Shown piece by piece: positions 17,195 through 25,397 of a DNA stretch of 64,000 nt (positions are counted from its first letter, which is position 1; each line of letters starts with the position of its first letter). Both the position numbers and the translations under genes were made by a program. The DNA lies in NCBI RefSeq assembly GCF_018802765.1, contig NZ_CP069163.1:930001-994000 (forward strand), given 5' to 3'. The stretch is from Paludibacterium sp. B53371 (lineage in GTDB: Bacteria > Pseudomonadota > Gammaproteobacteria > Burkholderiales > Chromobacteriaceae). The notes beneath the pieces are model-generated. The model was not told the DNA's origin. It saw only the letters and a program-made list of their open reading frames with translations, and did not search any database.

Positions 17195-17617
17195 ATGAAG
17201 AAATCCACTCTCATTGGATCTTTGCTGCTGGCGACCATCGCTGCCAGCGCCTTCGCCGCCAGTCCGGCCAGCGAGCGCCGTACGGTCTTCAAACATTACA
17301 AGCAGTCGCTGGGCAGCATGAACAAAATGCTCAATGCCGGCAGTTTTGATCAGGCACAGTTTGCCGCTGCCGCCAAGTCGCTGGAAGCCGAGGCGCACAC
17401 TCCCTGGCAGTATTTCCCGGCCGGTAGCAGCACCCGTGATACCAAGCCGGAAATCTGGAGCAATCCGCAAGGCTTCAAACAAGCCAGCGATGACTTCGAA
17501 CGCAAGGTCAGCAAGCTGAACCAGGTCGCCGCCGCCGGCGATGTGAATCAGGTCCGGGCGAGCTTCCGTGAAGTCCAGCAGTCCTGCAAGGCCTGTCACG
17601 ACAAGTTCCGCAACTGA
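17195..17617 (+). CDS. Cytochrome c' (class II c-type cytochrome)
   Basis: A 140-residue exported haem protein. The start ATG at 17195 has a strong AAAGGGGAA ribosome site and begins a signal peptide cut after about residue 21 (SAFA, then ASPASERR). The mature chain is a four-helix bundle in style, with the single haem motif C131-K-A-C134-H135 next to the C-terminus, the position that defines cytochrome c'. Members bind NO or CO in the periplasm and protect against nitrosative stress, or carry electrons. It is separated from the ornithine decarboxylase gene by a terminator and converges with the DedA gene. Confidence 0.88.
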   Translation: MKKSTLIGSLLLATIAASAFAASPASERRTVFKHYKQSLGSMNKMLNAGSFDQAQFAAAAKSLEAEAHTPWQYFPAGSSTRDTKPEIWSNPQGFKQASDDFERKVSKLNQVAAAGDVNQVRASFREVQQSCKACHDKFRN

Positions 17618-17620
17618 TCC

Positions 17621-18196
17621 TCAGTCGGTTTCGACCCGCTCCCTGCGCTGGCGCATCCATTTGCGCCAGCCTCGTCCTCCCAAGATCACCCCGGCCAGCC
17701 CCAGCATGACCAGCCACTGATAATGGCCCAGGTCGGCAAACAACAGATGGACGGTCTCGCCGAACACATAGCCTGCTCCGGCCACCAGTGGCGCCCAGAT
17801 CGCGGCACCAATCATGTTGTACAAAACAAAATGCCGCGTGGCGATACCACTGTTACCGATGATGATCGGGCCGGCAATGCGCAGACCGTACATGAAGCGG
17901 ATCAGGACGATGATTCGGCGCTGATAGCGCAGCAACAGGGCATTGACCTGGGCGACATGTCCGGCAAGGCGGGGATAGCGGGCAATCAGGGGGCGCCCGA
18001 GATACTTGCCCAGCAAAAAGAAGAACAGATCGCCGAGGCTGCCGGCAAAGAAGGCGGTCAGCACGACCAGCGGGAAGGAAAGATAACCCTGGTGGGCGGC
18101 AAAACCGGCCAGAATCAGGATGGTCTCGCCTTCCAGCAGGCAACCGATCAGGACAGCCCAGTAGCCATAGTTGGCAAGAAGTGCAGCAAAGCTCAT
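17621..18196 (-). CDS. DedA-family membrane protein
   Basis: A 191-residue inner-membrane protein of the DedA/VTT family. Landmarks are the acidic re-entrant segment GCLLEGETILILAGF (about residues 18-32), the GSLGDLFFFLLGKYLGRP block (about 53-70) and RFMYGLRIAGPIIIGNSG (about 99-116), in which the conserved arginine and glycines lie. DedA proteins are needed for undecaprenyl phosphate or phospholipid recycling and membrane potential; which one this is cannot be read. Four to five hydrophobic segments are present. Confidence 0.9.
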   Translation of the reverse strand: MSFAALLANYGYWAVLIGCLLEGETILILAGFAAHQGYLSFPLVVLTAFFAGSLGDLFFFLLGKYLGRPLIARYPRLAGHVAQVNALLLRYQRRIIVLIRFMYGLRIAGPIIIGNSGIATRHFVLYNMIGAAIWAPLVAGAGYVFGETVHLLFADLGHYQWLVMLGLAGVILGGRGWRKWMRQRRERVETD

Positions 18197-18394
18197 GATG
18201 GCCCGGTGTGACTACAAATGATAAGCCGCAATGTAACAGATACGACTTTGGTGTAGAACATGACATTGCTCTGACTGGTATATCGAGTCAAACCTGCTTA
18301 AATCCAGAGTAATCCCATGAGACAGCAGGTTGGCGTCGAGAAGATCGTGCAGCAGGGTCTGGATCACAAACCAGCAATGATCGGGGGACGGTAA

Positions 18395-19174
18395 ATGCGC
18401 TGGAAGACATGGGTAATGGGGGTGCTGTTGACGGCCAGTAGCGTCGCCATGGCAGCCAGGCCGATGTCCATCGTTCTGTCCAATCAGGAGTATCCGCCTT
18501 ATGAGGGACAGTCGCTGGCCGGTCACGGTTTGTTGAGCAGGGTGGTGAGCGAGGCTTTTCGCCTGCAGAACGTCAAAGTGCACTATGTGTTCTACCCCAA
18601 CAACCGTAACCTGCAGTCGGCCCGGACCGGGGCCGTCGATGGCAGCCTGGGTTGGGCCATCACCCCGGAGCGACAGAAGGATCTGTTGTATACCGATCCG
18701 GTCATGAGTCTGCGCATGGTGTTTTTTCAGCGCAAGGATCATCCCTTGTCGTGGAAGAGTCTGCAGGATCTGAGTGACAGCCGTATTGGCATCACCACGG
18801 GCAACACCTATTCGCAGGAATTTGGCCGCCTGCAGTCGGCCGGCATTCTGCACACCGAGACATCGCCGGATGATTTGTCCAACCTGCGCAAGCTGTTGGC
18901 AGGTCATATCGATCTGTTCCCGATCGATTCGGAGGTGGGGGCACTGATGTTGATGCAGCATTTCCCGCGTGCCCAGCGCGTTCAGGTGGAGGCGCAGGAC
19001 AAGCCGTTCTGGATTGCCAAAGTCCATGTGGTGATCTGGCGCCACCATCCTCAGGCAGCGGAGCTGGTGCGCCGCTTTAACCGTGGCCTGTCTCAGTTGC
19101 GCGCCTCGGGGGAATTCAACCGACTGATCGAGAACACCCGCAACCAGATTTATCAGGGCCTCGATCCTCATTAG
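18395..19174 (+). CDS. Periplasmic solute-binding protein, family 3 (copy 1)
   Basis: A 259-residue exported protein with a signal peptide of about 20 residues (VLLTASSVAMA, then ARPMSIV) and the two-lobe family 3 (PBPb) fold. The stretch SIVLSNQEYPPYEGQ opens the first lobe; GAVDGSLGWAITPERQKDLLYTDPV and SRIGITTGNTYSQEF follow. It is a tandem paralogue of the next gene, 19 bases away. No ABC permease or ATPase gene is nearby, so it either serves a transporter elsewhere or acts as a sensor. The ATG abuts the TAA of a 25-codon open frame (18317-18394). The ligand is unknown; family 3 proteins usually bind amino acids. Confidence 0.85.
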   Translation: MRWKTWVMGVLLTASSVAMAARPMSIVLSNQEYPPYEGQSLAGHGLLSRVVSEAFRLQNVKVHYVFYPNNRNLQSARTGAVDGSLGWAITPERQKDLLYTDPVMSLRMVFFQRKDHPLSWKSLQDLSDSRIGITTGNTYSQEFGRLQSAGILHTETSPDDLSNLRKLLAGHIDLFPIDSEVGALMLMQHFPRAQRVQVEAQDKPFWIAKVHVVIWRHHPQAAELVRRFNRGLSQLRASGEFNRLIENTRNQIYQGLDPH

Positions 19175-19193
19175 CTACAGGGAGGACCGCATC

Positions 19194-19982
19194 ATGCGCC
19201 TGTTGACCCGTCTGATCATGTGGTTGTCTCTGCTCACGCTGGCCATGAGCTGCCGGGCAGAGCAACCGGAAATCAGCATCGTCCTTTCCAATCAGGAATA
19301 TCCGCCCTACATGGGGCAAAGCATGGCCGGCGATGGTTTGATGTCGCGGGTGGTGAGTGAGGCTTTTCGCCTGCAGAACGTCAAGGTGCGCTATGTGTTC
19401 TATCCCAATAACCGTACCTTGCAGTCGGCGCGCACCGGTGCGGTGGATGGCAGCCTGGGCTGGGCCATTACCCCGGAGCGACAGAAGGATTTGTTGTATA
19501 CCGATCCGGTCATGAGCCTGCGCATGGTGTTCTTCCAGCGCGCCGATCATCCCGTCGCCTGGAAGCACATGCGGGACCTGGCCTCCCGGCGTATTGGCAT
19601 TACCAGCGGCAATACCTATTCGGAAGAATTCAGCCGGTTGCAGGCCGCCGGGGTGCTGCATCCCGAAGCCTCGCCGGATGATGTCTCCAATTTGCGCAAA
19701 CTGCAGGCAGGCCATCTGGACCTGTTTCCAATCGATTCGGAGGTCGGCGCCTTGCTGATGGTGCAGAATTTCCGTCCGGATCAGCGAGCGCAGGTGGTGG
19801 CACAGCCAGAGCCGTTCTGGACTGCACCGATGCATGTGGTGATCTGGCGCCGGCATCCGCTTGGCGCCGAACTGGTTCGGCGTTTCAATCTCGGCCTGAA
19901 GCAACTGCATGCCTCCGGCAAGTTCAATCAGCTGGTGGAAGAAACCCGCAACGAGATTTACCTGAGTCTGGATCACAACTGA
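19194..19982 (+). CDS. Periplasmic solute-binding protein, family 3 (copy 2)
   Basis: A 262-residue paralogue of the preceding protein. Long blocks are identical in both, such as GAVDGSLGWAITPERQKDLL and the FPIDSEVGALL region, so this is a recent tandem duplication. A signal peptide ends near residue 23 (CRAEQPEISIV), with C near the cut that could also be a lipid-attachment site in a weak context. A good GGGAGGA ribosome site precedes the ATG. The copies differ mostly in the second lobe, where specificity may have shifted. The same lack of a permease gene applies. Confidence 0.85.
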   Translation: MRLLTRLIMWLSLLTLAMSCRAEQPEISIVLSNQEYPPYMGQSMAGDGLMSRVVSEAFRLQNVKVRYVFYPNNRTLQSARTGAVDGSLGWAITPERQKDLLYTDPVMSLRMVFFQRADHPVAWKHMRDLASRRIGITSGNTYSEEFSRLQAAGVLHPEASPDDVSNLRKLQAGHLDLFPIDSEVGALLMVQNFRPDQRAQVVAQPEPFWTAPMHVVIWRRHPLGAELVRRFNLGLKQLHASGKFNQLVEETRNEIYLSLDHN

Positions 19983-19991
19983 TCGTGAGTG

Positions 19992-20040
19992 CGGCCCGGC
20001 TTGGTCCGGGCCGGAGACAGCCGCGCAGGCCGCCTGCGCG
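19992..20040. terminator. Pair of strong hairpins between convergent genes
   Basis: Two perfect 8-bp stems follow each other: CGGCCCGG/CCGGGCCG (19992-19999 and 20006-20013) and CGCGCAGG/CCTGCGCG (20022-20029 and 20033-20040). They sit between convergent genes. Neither has a T run, so they may protect or stop transcripts in a Rho-aided way. Confidence 0.45.
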
Positions 20041-20048
20041 CCAGAGAC

Positions 20049-20654
20049 TCATTCCTGCTCTTCGTCGGCCTCCAGTTCGGCCCGCAAGCGGGTGAAGAAC
20101 TGATGAATCGCGGCCACATTGGGCGAAATCGCCCCCAGCCAGTCGGCCCGGTCCTCGGGGCTGATTTCCTGCAGGTAGCCCTTCATCTCTTCGTCAGGCT
20201 GCCCTTCGAAGGCCAGTGCCATGATCGGGGCCAGCAGCTCGGCCTGCTGCGGATCATCCAGCAGCAGCGTCCAGTCGTCATAGACCAGCTGCATGCCTTC
20301 GACAAAACCCTGAGCCCAGTCGTTGCCGCGGAACACGCCGTGCTCATCCGCATCCAGCCAGGGATGGAAGGGCTGTCCGGATTGCAGGGTATGCGAAATA
20401 TCCAGCCAGTGGCGCATCAGCAGGTGTGCAAACCGTTCCAGCCCCTGTGCGCCGGGAAAGGCGTCCTCGTCGTCGAAGGCATCGCCGAGAATGATCGGCA
20501 GGCATTCCGTCGGACGGATGGGCATCGGGCCGCACAGCAGGGCGGTAAAGAACCCGTCGAGCTGTTCGAGGTTCATGCAATCCTGATCGCTGAACCGGGC
20601 CAGCGTCTCGGCCAGGCGCTGATAGTCCCGGTCGGTCAAGGCTTCGTAATTCAT
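20049..20654 (-). CDS. UPF0149 (YecA/YgfB) family protein
   Basis: A 201-residue soluble protein of the UPF0149 group. The opening MNLEQLDGFFTALLCGPMPIRPTECLPIILGD and the later FHPWLD...NDWAQGFVEGMQLVYDDW are the family's conserved helices. Many YecA proteins carry a C-terminal SEC-C zinc motif; this one ends in an acidic tail (ELEADEEQE) with no zinc ligands, so it is the short form. The function of the family is not settled. Confidence 0.82.
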   Translation of the reverse strand: MNYEALTDRDYQRLAETLARFSDQDCMNLEQLDGFFTALLCGPMPIRPTECLPIILGDAFDDEDAFPGAQGLERFAHLLMRHWLDISHTLQSGQPFHPWLDADEHGVFRGNDWAQGFVEGMQLVYDDWTLLLDDPQQAELLAPIMALAFEGQPDEEMKGYLQEISPEDRADWLGAISPNVAAIHQFFTRLRAELEADEEQE

Positions 20655-20818
20655 GATGTGGCTCGCGAGTTGATGTTGCCGGCATTATCGGCGCTTTACG
20701 TCCTCAACGGGGAAAAATCTGTCTGTGGATGGACCCCTTCTGTCAGCGCAGAGTGGCTCTGTGATGCCGTATGCCACGCTGCCAGAATGGCACGGTTCTT
20801 TTGACGGAGAGCTGTACC

Positions 20819-21469
20819 ATGACTGAGTTTGTCAAGACTGCGCGGACGCGGATGCGTCATTGCGCCCATAAAGCCAGCTATGACCGGGAAACGATCTATC
20901 AGGTGATCGACGATATCCCGGAATGCACCATTGCCATCTGCGACGCGGACAGCGGACTGCCCCGCCAGATGGTCTCGACCCACTGGCGGGTCGAGGATGC
21001 CCTGTACATTCATGGCAGCAATGGCAGCCGTTTTGGCCAGCAGCTTGCCGCCGGCTGTCCCGCCGCGGTTTCCCTGGCGGTCACCGACGGGCTGGTGCTG
21101 GCCCGCTCGGCATTCGATACCTCGATCAATTTCCGCTCGGTCATGGCCTATGGCGCTTTTGAGGTTGTTCGGGAAGAAACGGAACGGTTGCAGTTGCTGC
21201 AGGCTTTCTATGAAAAGCTGCTGCCTGGTCGCTGGCAGGAGGTGCGTCAGCCAACCGTACAGGAAATGGCGGCCACCCTGGTGTTGCGCTTTGCGCTGAC
21301 CGAAGTGGTGGCCAAACTGTCGACCGGCGAGCCGGATGATGGCGCCGAGGCCCCCGGTCAGTGGGGCGGAGTGTGGACGTATCACCATGGCTGGGGCGAG
21401 ATCGTGCCGGACAGCCGGAGCCAGACCTTGCCGCTGCCTGCCAGCGTTGCCCGGCAGCGGGCGAAATGA
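20819..21469 (+). CDS. Flavin-binding pyridoxamine 5'-phosphate oxidase-like protein (NimA-type)
   Basis: A 216-residue cytosolic protein with the split-barrel FMN-binding fold. Evidence is RMRHCAHKASYDRETIYQVIDD at the N-terminus, DALYIHGSNGSRFGQQLAAG in the middle, and the block SLAVTDGLVLARSAFDTSINFRSVMAYG, which is typical of the nitroimidazole-resistance (Nim)-like branch that also covers DUF3189-like oxidases. The start ATG at 20819 has ACGGAGA as ribosome site. Substrate and physiological role are unknown. Confidence 0.8.
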   Translation: MTEFVKTARTRMRHCAHKASYDRETIYQVIDDIPECTIAICDADSGLPRQMVSTHWRVEDALYIHGSNGSRFGQQLAAGCPAAVSLAVTDGLVLARSAFDTSINFRSVMAYGAFEVVREETERLQLLQAFYEKLLPGRWQEVRQPTVQEMAATLVLRFALTEVVAKLSTGEPDDGAEAPGQWGGVWTYHHGWGEIVPDSRSQTLPLPASVARQRAK

Positions 21470-21470
21470 A

Positions 21471-21498
21471 AACAGCCGGTCAGGACTGACCGGCTGTT
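21471..21498 (-). terminator. Terminator of the YdcH-like gene
   Basis: A perfect 12-bp stem (AACAGCCGGTCA, 21471-21482, with TGACCGGCTGTT, 21487-21498) around a 4-base loop. Read on the minus strand it runs into TTTTCATTT; it may also stop the plus-strand gene ending at 21469. Confidence 0.8.
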
Positions 21499-21511
21499 GA
21501 CCTGGCGCGCT

Positions 21512-21730
21512 TCAGGCTCGGGACTTTTCTTGCAGGATCGCGTAGATCTGATCCTTCAGCAGCAATTTCTGCTTCTTGAGGGTCTCGATTTCCAGCTGTC
21601 CCAGGTGCTCCTGCCCATTCTCGACATTCTGAATACGTTGATCCAGTTCATTATGCTCATCGAACAGACGCTCAAAATGCCGATCATGTTGTTTCAGATG
21701 GGTAATCAGTTCTCGGTGCTCTCTAAACAT
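21512..21730 (-). CDS. YdcH/DUF465-family small protein
   Basis: A 72-residue, highly charged helical protein matching the YdcH (DUF465) pattern: FREHRELITHLKQHDRHFERLFDEHNELDQRI, then LEIETLKKQKLLLKDQIYAIL. It is predicted to be a helical hairpin or coiled coil. The start ATG at 21730 is chosen because a near-perfect AAAGGAGG site lies 4 bases before it; upstream in-frame codons have no such site. The function of the family is unknown. Confidence 0.85.
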   Translation of the reverse strand: MFREHRELITHLKQHDRHFERLFDEHNELDQRIQNVENGQEHLGQLEIETLKKQKLLLKDQIYAILQEKSRA

Positions 21731-21939
21731 CGAACCTCCTTTGCCTGGTTGCCATGTCCCCAGACTACGCCGATGTGCGGTAAATAACAGCTGAAATCCG
21801 GTGTGGTGTGAAAGCTTGTTGCGATGACGCAAACAATCCTGTTTCGAGGAGGAAAATCGGTTCTGTCGCCGCCGCCAAGGTGCGAAACTCGATGTTTGGG
21901 CGCCTGACTGTCGTCAGGTCGGTGCGGTTGGCTGACGTA

Positions 21940-22037
21940 AAAGAGCCCGGCACAAGGCCGGGCCAAAACGAAACACGGTGAAAACGGCTAGGTCGCAGCC
22001 TGGTCGCTCAACCTGGCTGCGATAACAAAACCGTCGG
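21940..22037 (-). ncRNA. Candidate small RNA of about 95-100 nt
   Basis: On the minus strand a near-consensus sigma-70 promoter is visible: TTGACA (22072-22067), an 18-base spacer and TATAAC (22048-22043). About 6 bases later a transcript would begin; it contains an 8-bp stem, TCGCAGCC with GGCTGCGA, and ends with a terminator, GCCCGGC (21957-21963 complement) with GCCGGGC (21945-21951 complement), followed by CTTTTAC. No open reading frame of note lies inside. I do not recognise the RNA. The promoter-stem-terminator layout is the evidence; expression is not shown. Confidence 0.42.
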
Positions 22038-22042
22038 GTATA

Positions 22043-22083
22043 GTTATAGGCTTGACGGTGGGTGGCTGTCAAGTAAACTGTAC
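22043..22083. promoter_or_regulatory. Overlapping divergent promoters upstream of the TetR gene
   Basis: On the plus strand TTGACG (22052-22057) is 16 bases from TAAACT (22074-22079), 25-30 bases before the TetR start. On the minus strand TTGACA (22072-22067) and TATAAC (22048-22043) form a strong promoter for the candidate RNA. The two -35 boxes make an inverted repeat TTGAC-N11-GTCAA. The -10 of the plus promoter continues into TAAACTGTAC, which recurs at the other TetR gene's promoter (52320-52329). Confidence 0.5.
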
Positions 22084-22107
22084 TCATTGGTTTAATTAAG
22101 GGTGGTC

Positions 22108-22719
22108 ATGCGAGTCAAAAGTGAAGCCAAGCGCAACAGTATCCTGCAGGCAGCGCTGACCGTCTTCCAGCGTCACGGTTTCGAAGGCAGCGCGATGGAT
22201 GAGATTGCCCGGCAGGCTGGTTGCTCCAAGGCCACGCTGTATAGTTACTATCCCTCCAAAGAAGCCCTGTTCATGGCCGCCATGGATGCGCACTGTGCCT
22301 CGCGCTTCACCGATGCTTTTGCCAATCTGCGTTATGACGGCAACCTGGAGGCCTCCCTGCAGGATTTCGGTCTGGCACTGTTGCCGACGCTTCTGGCTGA
22401 CGATCTGCTGGCCATGCGTCGCAGCGTGATGGCAGAGGCCGGCAGCTCGCCGGTCGGGAAGCTGTTCTACGAACGGGGGCCGAAGCAGGGGCAGGGGCGG
22501 CTGGCGGACTTTCTGCAGACCCAGATGCAGGCCGGACGCTTGCGCCAGGCCGATGCATGGCGTTGCGCCCGCCATCTCTTGTCTTTGCTGGAGGGTGATT
22601 TCCTGATGCTGGCCATGCTGGATGTGTCGCCACGTCCGACGCGCGAGGTGCTGGCCGAACATGTTGCCGAGGTCGTCGCGGTCTTTCTCTGTGCTTATCT
22701 TCCCACCGCGAACGCCTGA
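22108..22719 (+). CDS. TetR/AcrR-family transcriptional repressor
   Basis: A 203-residue regulator. The N-terminal helix-turn-helix (residues about 8-55) reads ILQAALTVFQRHGFEGSAMDEIA then AGCSKATLYSYYPSKEALF. The C-terminal helical domain (about 80-200) has the LADFLQTQMQAGRLRQAD pattern found in the AcrR subgroup linked to efflux pumps. It is a paralogue of the TetR gene at 52408, with similar helix-turn-helix. ATG at 22108 has AAGGGTGG as ribosome site; GTG at 22102 is less likely. The MscS-type channel gene follows 62 bases later. Confidence 0.88.
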   Translation: MRVKSEAKRNSILQAALTVFQRHGFEGSAMDEIARQAGCSKATLYSYYPSKEALFMAAMDAHCASRFTDAFANLRYDGNLEASLQDFGLALLPTLLADDLLAMRRSVMAEAGSSPVGKLFYERGPKQGQGRLADFLQTQMQAGRLRQADAWRCARHLLSLLEGDFLMLAMLDVSPRPTREVLAEHVAEVVAVFLCAYLPTANA

Positions 22720-22781
22720 TGCCCGCTTGATCCGCATGTGCTACTTTTCCGCTATACACGGTCGGAATTGTCGGAGAGCCC

Positions 22782-24401
22782 ATGCGTCGATGTCTTCTTG
22801 TCCTGCTGTCGTGTCTGTGGTGTACCCTGGCTGCGGCATCGCCATCCCCGGCCCCGGGGACCGAGGCCAGTGCCGCTGTCATGGCCTCGGCCGACAGCGC
22901 TGAGCTGCTGGTTGCCCATCGCCCCATTTTTACCTTCCGGACCGCATTGTTCGGGGCCTCGCCCAAAGAGCGCGCCGAGCGGGCCCGTGTGCTGGTCGAG
23001 CAAATGCTGGCTCAGGACGGACCGCTGACTGTTCAACTGCAGCCCAATCCGCTCGGACAGCTGGTGTTGCTGGGAAACCGGCTGGTGTTTGTGATCAGCC
23101 CGGGCGACGTGGATCCTTTGCGGCAGGAAACCCTCAACGGGGTGGCCACGGCCGCTGCGGCGCAGCTGGAACGGGTGGTGGCGGAAACCCGGGAGGCCAG
23201 CAATCTGCATGCGGTTTTGCTGGCCTTGTTGTGGAGCGGGCTGGCCACGCTGTGGCTGCTGCTGATGCTCTGGGGACTGGCCAGACTGCGCCGCTGGCTG
23301 GCGGCCTTGCTGCTCCGTCTCGCCGAGCGCAAGGTCAGTGCCCTGCGTGTCGGCAATGTCGAGCTGATCGAGCGCCGTTACCTCTACCCTCTGCTCGGGC
23401 GTTTGCTGGCACTGCTCAACGGCCTGTTGGTCTTGCTGCTGTGCTATCGCTGGCTGAGCTTTGTGCTGCTGCGCTTTCCCTATACCCGCCCCTGGGGCGA
23501 GACGCTGAACCAGTCGTCCCTGGCGCTGGCGCAGCGCCTGTTCGATGCGGTGATCAGTGCCTTGCCCGGTCTGGGGGTGGCACTGGTGATTTTCTTCCTG
23601 GCCAGGCTGGTGGTCGGACTGGTGGGGCATGTCTGCCAGCGACTGGCGGAAGGCGGTGCCAGTGGCAACTGGCTGAACAGCGATACCCTGCCCACGACGC
23701 GGCGCCTGCTGGCGATTGCCATCTGGCTGTTTGCCCTGGCCATGGCCTATCCCTATCTGCCCGGCGCCCAGACCGAGGCCTTCAAGGGCTTGTCGGTCTT
23801 GCTGGGGTTGATGGTGACACTCGGTGCCTCCAGTATTGTGGGCCAGGGTGCCGCCGGCCTGATCCTCACTTATACACGGACCTTTCGCCCGGGGGATTAT
23901 GTCCAGATCGGTGAGCATGAGGGCACCGTGCAGCAGGCCGGGATGTTTACCACCCGTATTCGCACCGGTACCGGCATCGAACTGACCTTGCCCAATGCCC
24001 TGATTGCCGGCAGCGTGACACGCAACTACTCCCGGCGGGCATCCGGTGGCGGGGTCTTGCTGGAGACGAGCGTCAGTATCGGCTATGACACGCCCTGGCG
24101 TCAGGTCGAGGCCATGCTCCTGGAGGCCGCCGGACAGACGCCCGGCATCTTGTCCGAGCCGCCTGCCAGGGTTTATCAGACGGCGTTGCAGGACTTCTAT
24201 CCGGTCTACCGGCTGGTGGTGGTGCTGTCGCACGAGGGCCCGCCCAGGGTGGATGTGTTGTCCGCCCTGCATGCCAGGATCCAGGATGTGTTCAATCACT
24301 ACGGGGTGCAGATCATGTCGCCGCACTACATGGCCGACAGTGCCACGCCCAAGGTGGTGGCGCCACAGGACTGGCATCTGCCGCCCGCGTCACCGCCATA
24401 G
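22782..24401 (+). CDS. MscS-family mechanosensitive channel with N-terminal extension
   Basis: A 539-residue membrane protein. A signal peptide (LLVLLSCLWCTLAAASPSP) is followed by a periplasmic region of about 110 residues, four to five hydrophobic segments, and the MscS core at about residues 320-480: LLGLMVTLGASSIVGQGAAGL is the pore-lining helix, then FRPGDYVQIGEHEGTVQQAGMFTTRI starts the beta domain. The C-terminal domain carries VYQTALQDFYPVYRLVVVLSHE. MscS-type channels release solutes on membrane tension. The ATG at 22782 follows GGAGAG. It ends 6 bases from the convergent acetyltransferase gene. Confidence 0.9.
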   Translation: MRRCLLVLLSCLWCTLAAASPSPAPGTEASAAVMASADSAELLVAHRPIFTFRTALFGASPKERAERARVLVEQMLAQDGPLTVQLQPNPLGQLVLLGNRLVFVISPGDVDPLRQETLNGVATAAAAQLERVVAETREASNLHAVLLALLWSGLATLWLLLMLWGLARLRRWLAALLLRLAERKVSALRVGNVELIERRYLYPLLGRLLALLNGLLVLLLCYRWLSFVLLRFPYTRPWGETLNQSSLALAQRLFDAVISALPGLGVALVIFFLARLVVGLVGHVCQRLAEGGASGNWLNSDTLPTTRRLLAIAIWLFALAMAYPYLPGAQTEAFKGLSVLLGLMVTLGASSIVGQGAAGLILTYTRTFRPGDYVQIGEHEGTVQQAGMFTTRIRTGTGIELTLPNALIAGSVTRNYSRRASGGGVLLETSVSIGYDTPWRQVEAMLLEAAGQTPGILSEPPARVYQTALQDFYPVYRLVVVLSHEGPPRVDVLSALHARIQDVFNHYGVQIMSPHYMADSATPKVVAPQDWHLPPASPP

Positions 24402-24407
24402 CCGGAC

Positions 24408-25397
24408 TTACTTCAGTTCGTCTGCGGACGGCTCCAGCACGCGGCGCAGTTTCGCCAGCAGCCAGTTAACCCATGGCGACTGATGGAAGAAGTAGTTCCA
24501 GGTCGGATGGTCGGTCGCGCCGAGCGTGCGCTTGAAGCCATAGCTGGTGGCTCCCAGTTCGATTTCCCGGCAGCCGCGTGCCTGAGCGACTTCGACCGAT
24601 CGAATGAACATGGCAAAGTACAAACCATGCTCATGGCTGTGTGCGTAATCCATGCCGATGAACATATTCATCATCTGATCACCCTTGCCCAGCAGTTGGG
24701 TGAACCCGATCAGCCGGTCATCCTGATAGAACAACAGATAGGTACTGCTGGCGCTGGTGCGCCGGAAATACGCCGGTTCGAGCCGGCCAAATTTGACTGG
24801 TGCCTTCTGCCAGGTCTGCAGATAGAGCGCATAGAGGCGTTCCAGCTCGGTCTCCGGCAGTCCGTCATGAAGCACATAGCGCAATGCCGAGGCTTTGTTC
24901 AGTTTGCGTTTCAGCAGATTGCGCTTGTCGCTCCTGAGCGAGCCGTAATAGTTGCCATTCAGCTTCAGTACCGGCACAGGCAGGCCGACGACCCGGGTAA
25001 ATTCCGGCAAGGCCAGATCGGCGCCATATCCCTTCCAGGCAATCAATTGGCCCTTTTGCTTGAGTCGGTCACTGACCAGCCGGGTGATCTCGGGGGTCAA
25101 TTCGCCCTCGACTCGCCCAAAATCGGCCACCGGATGGCCGACACAAGCCATCGGGACGGTTAGCCATGCCAGCGCTGATTTCAGCCAGCCGTCGGACAGC
25201 ATGGTATTGAGCTGAAAATCGGTCACGAAGTAGGGCAGCGTACACAGCCGCCGACCATCCTGTTCGATACTGAAAAAACCATGCTCAAAGCCGGGCAGAC
25301 AGCCTTCGGCAAAGGCGCGGTAAAAGATTTCGTCATCGGCGAAACCTGACAGAAAGCCGTCGGGAGGCAGGGCGTGTTCAGTCAGGGTCATGGGCAT
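24408..25397 (-). CDS. GNAT-related acyltransferase (BioF2/FemAB-like fold)
   Basis: A 329-residue soluble protein. The segment SLRSDKRNLLKRKLNKASALRY and the last third (GFTQLLGKGDQMMNMFIGMDYAHSHEHGLYFAMFIRSVEVAQARGCREIELGATSYGFKRTLGA) match the Acetyltransf_6/BioF2-like group, whose members move acyl or aminoacyl groups. It overlaps the next acetyltransferase gene (ends at 25378) by 20 bases, so the two are translated as a unit. The substrate is unknown. Confidence 0.78.
   Translation of the reverse strand: MPMTLTEHALPPDGFLSGFADDEIFYRAFAEGCLPGFEHGFFSIEQDGRRLCTLPYFVTDFQLNTMLSDGWLKSALAWLTVPMACVGHPVADFGRVEGELTPEITRLVSDRLKQKGQLIAWKGYGADLALPEFTRVVGLPVPVLKLNGNYYGSLRSDKRNLLKRKLNKASALRYVLHDGLPETELERLYALYLQTWQKAPVKFGRLEPAYFRRTSASSTYLLFYQDDRLIGFTQLLGKGDQMMNMFIGMDYAHSHEHGLYFAMFIRSVEVAQARGCREIELGATSYGFKRTLGATDHPTWNYFFHQSPWVNWLLAKLRRVLEPSADELK

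Larger units (their letters stand above)
21731..22107. other. Intergenic region between the YdcH-like gene and the TetR gene
   Basis: 377 bases without a protein gene. It holds the candidate small RNA (22037-21940, minus), a CCTGAC/GTCAGG hairpin at 21903-21918, and opposing promoters for the RNA and for the TetR gene (22043-22083). No other structure is obvious. Confidence 0.6.
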
